This document shows, piece by piece, positions 63,596-64,000 of a stretch of DNA of 64,000 nucleotides (position 1 is its first letter; every line of letters starts with the position of its first letter). Under the pieces are notes generated by a model that had not been told where the DNA came from, searched no databases, and was given only the letters and a program-made list of their open reading frames with translations. The position numbers and the translations under genes are program-made. The stretch is from Embleya scabrispora (GTDB lineage Bacteria; Actinomycetota; Actinomycetes; Streptomycetales; Streptomycetaceae): positions 186,001-250,000 of the forward strand of contig NZ_MWQN01000004.1 of the NCBI RefSeq assembly GCF_002024165.1, in the 5' to 3' direction.

Positions 63596-63979
63596 ATGGC
63601 CACTTCCGAAACCGGCGCCGACGCCGGCGTCGTCTACCGGGCCGACTGCCCCAGCCGCCCGATCCTCGACCAGATCGCCGACAAGTGGTCGATGATGGTG
63701 ATGGCAGTCCTTGACAAGCCCACTCGGTTCAACGAGATCAAGCGCCGCCTCGAAGGCGTGACCCAGCGGGTCTTGACCCAGACCCTGCGCCGCCTGGAGC
63801 GCAACGGGATGATCACGCGCCGCGTGCTGCCCACCTCGCCGGTGGGGGTCGAGTACTCCCTCACCCCGCTCGGCGAATCCCTCCAGGAGCCGTTCGGCCG
63901 GTTGTACGCCTGGACGGTCGACAACACGGACGAGATTCGGGCGCACCAAGCCGACTACGACCAACGCGTTCAAGGCTGA
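63596..63979 (+). CDS. HxlR-family transcriptional regulator
   Basis: A 127-residue winged-helix regulator: ADCPSRPILDQIADKWSMMV (the conserved N-terminal Cys and DKW signature), TRFNEIKRRLEGVTQRVLTQ then TLRRLERNGMI, and the wing RRVLPTSPVGVEYSLTPLGE. HxlR proteins often sense aldehydes or redox changes through the cysteine. It is divergent from the enoyl-CoA hydratase gene, with an operator-like repeat between them. Confidence 0.92.
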   Translation: MATSETGADAGVVYRADCPSRPILDQIADKWSMMVMAVLDKPTRFNEIKRRLEGVTQRVLTQTLRRLERNGMITRRVLPTSPVGVEYSLTPLGESLQEPFGRLYAWTVDNTDEIRAHQADYDQRVQG

Positions 63980-64000
63980 GCAGGCGTACCCGAACCCCAT

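Noticed and set aside
1..64000. CRISPR arrays, tRNA or rRNA genes, transposases, attachment sites
   Set aside because: None could be recognised: no regularly spaced repeats, no tRNA cloverleaf with TTCGANT-type arm in context, and no DDE or integrase motifs.

Overview
This window comes from a very GC-rich actinomycete chromosome, most likely a streptomycete-type organism (Streptomyces, Embleya or Kitasatospora-like). The evidence is the strong G/C bias at third codon positions, frequent GTG starts, many one-component regulators, and family content typical of Streptomyces: MMPL, DUF4132, WYL, XRE-cupin, degenerate Fic toxin and small membrane proteins. No rRNA, tRNA, CRISPR array, insertion sequence or core-metabolism operon was seen. 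The mix of accessory genes, transporters, secreted proteins and decayed genes suggests a chromosome arm.

Layout. 0.6-2.3 kb: a PH-like membrane protein and a cREC-type receiver protein. 2.3-7.4 kb: a HEAT-repeat relic, then a possible small biosynthetic locus (AMP-forming ligase divergent from a RimK-like ATP-grasp and a circularly-permuted-type ATP-grasp). 7.4-12.1 kb: an Hsp70 relic, a cholesterol-dependent-cytolysin-like gene, and a GalU-like nucleotidyltransferase. 12-18 kb: small secreted and membrane proteins, decayed genes and an MMPL exporter. 18-22 kb: a toxin-antitoxin pair with a degenerate Fic toxin, and a DUF4132 protein with a small conserved partner. 22.4-28.8 kb: a divergent four-gene cassette (MoxR-like AAA ATPase plus DUF7192-like partner; transmembrane Ser/Thr kinase plus FHA protein) followed by an unknown gene. 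29-34 kb: a prenyltransferase relic, an amidase with tandem LacI-like operators, and an MHS-type MFS importer. 34.6-49 kb: a run of regulator/target pairs (ArsR-quinone reductase, TetR-MFS, DHFR-like with AraC, MarR-hydrolase, VOC-WYL) plus a CPA2 antiporter. 49-54 kb: secreted proteins (EEP hydrolase with ricin-type lectin repeats; erythromycin-esterase family). 54.8-64 kb: an MFS/XRE-cupin pair, an ABC-F ATPase, a YheO-like regulator with a PLP enzyme preceded by a 24-codon ORF, a DUF2867 relic, and an enoyl-CoA hydratase/HxlR pair.

Three loci stand out as possibly undescribed systems: the cytolysin-like protein (8445-10199), the AAA/DUF7192/kinase/FHA cassette (22489-27824), and the ligase plus double ATP-grasp locus (3085-7346). 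The window also holds many recognisable gene relics (HEAT, Hsp70, PCMT-like methyltransferase, undecaprenyl-diphosphate-synthase-like, VOC, DUF2867). All family assignments were made by eye from motifs; no database search was run.
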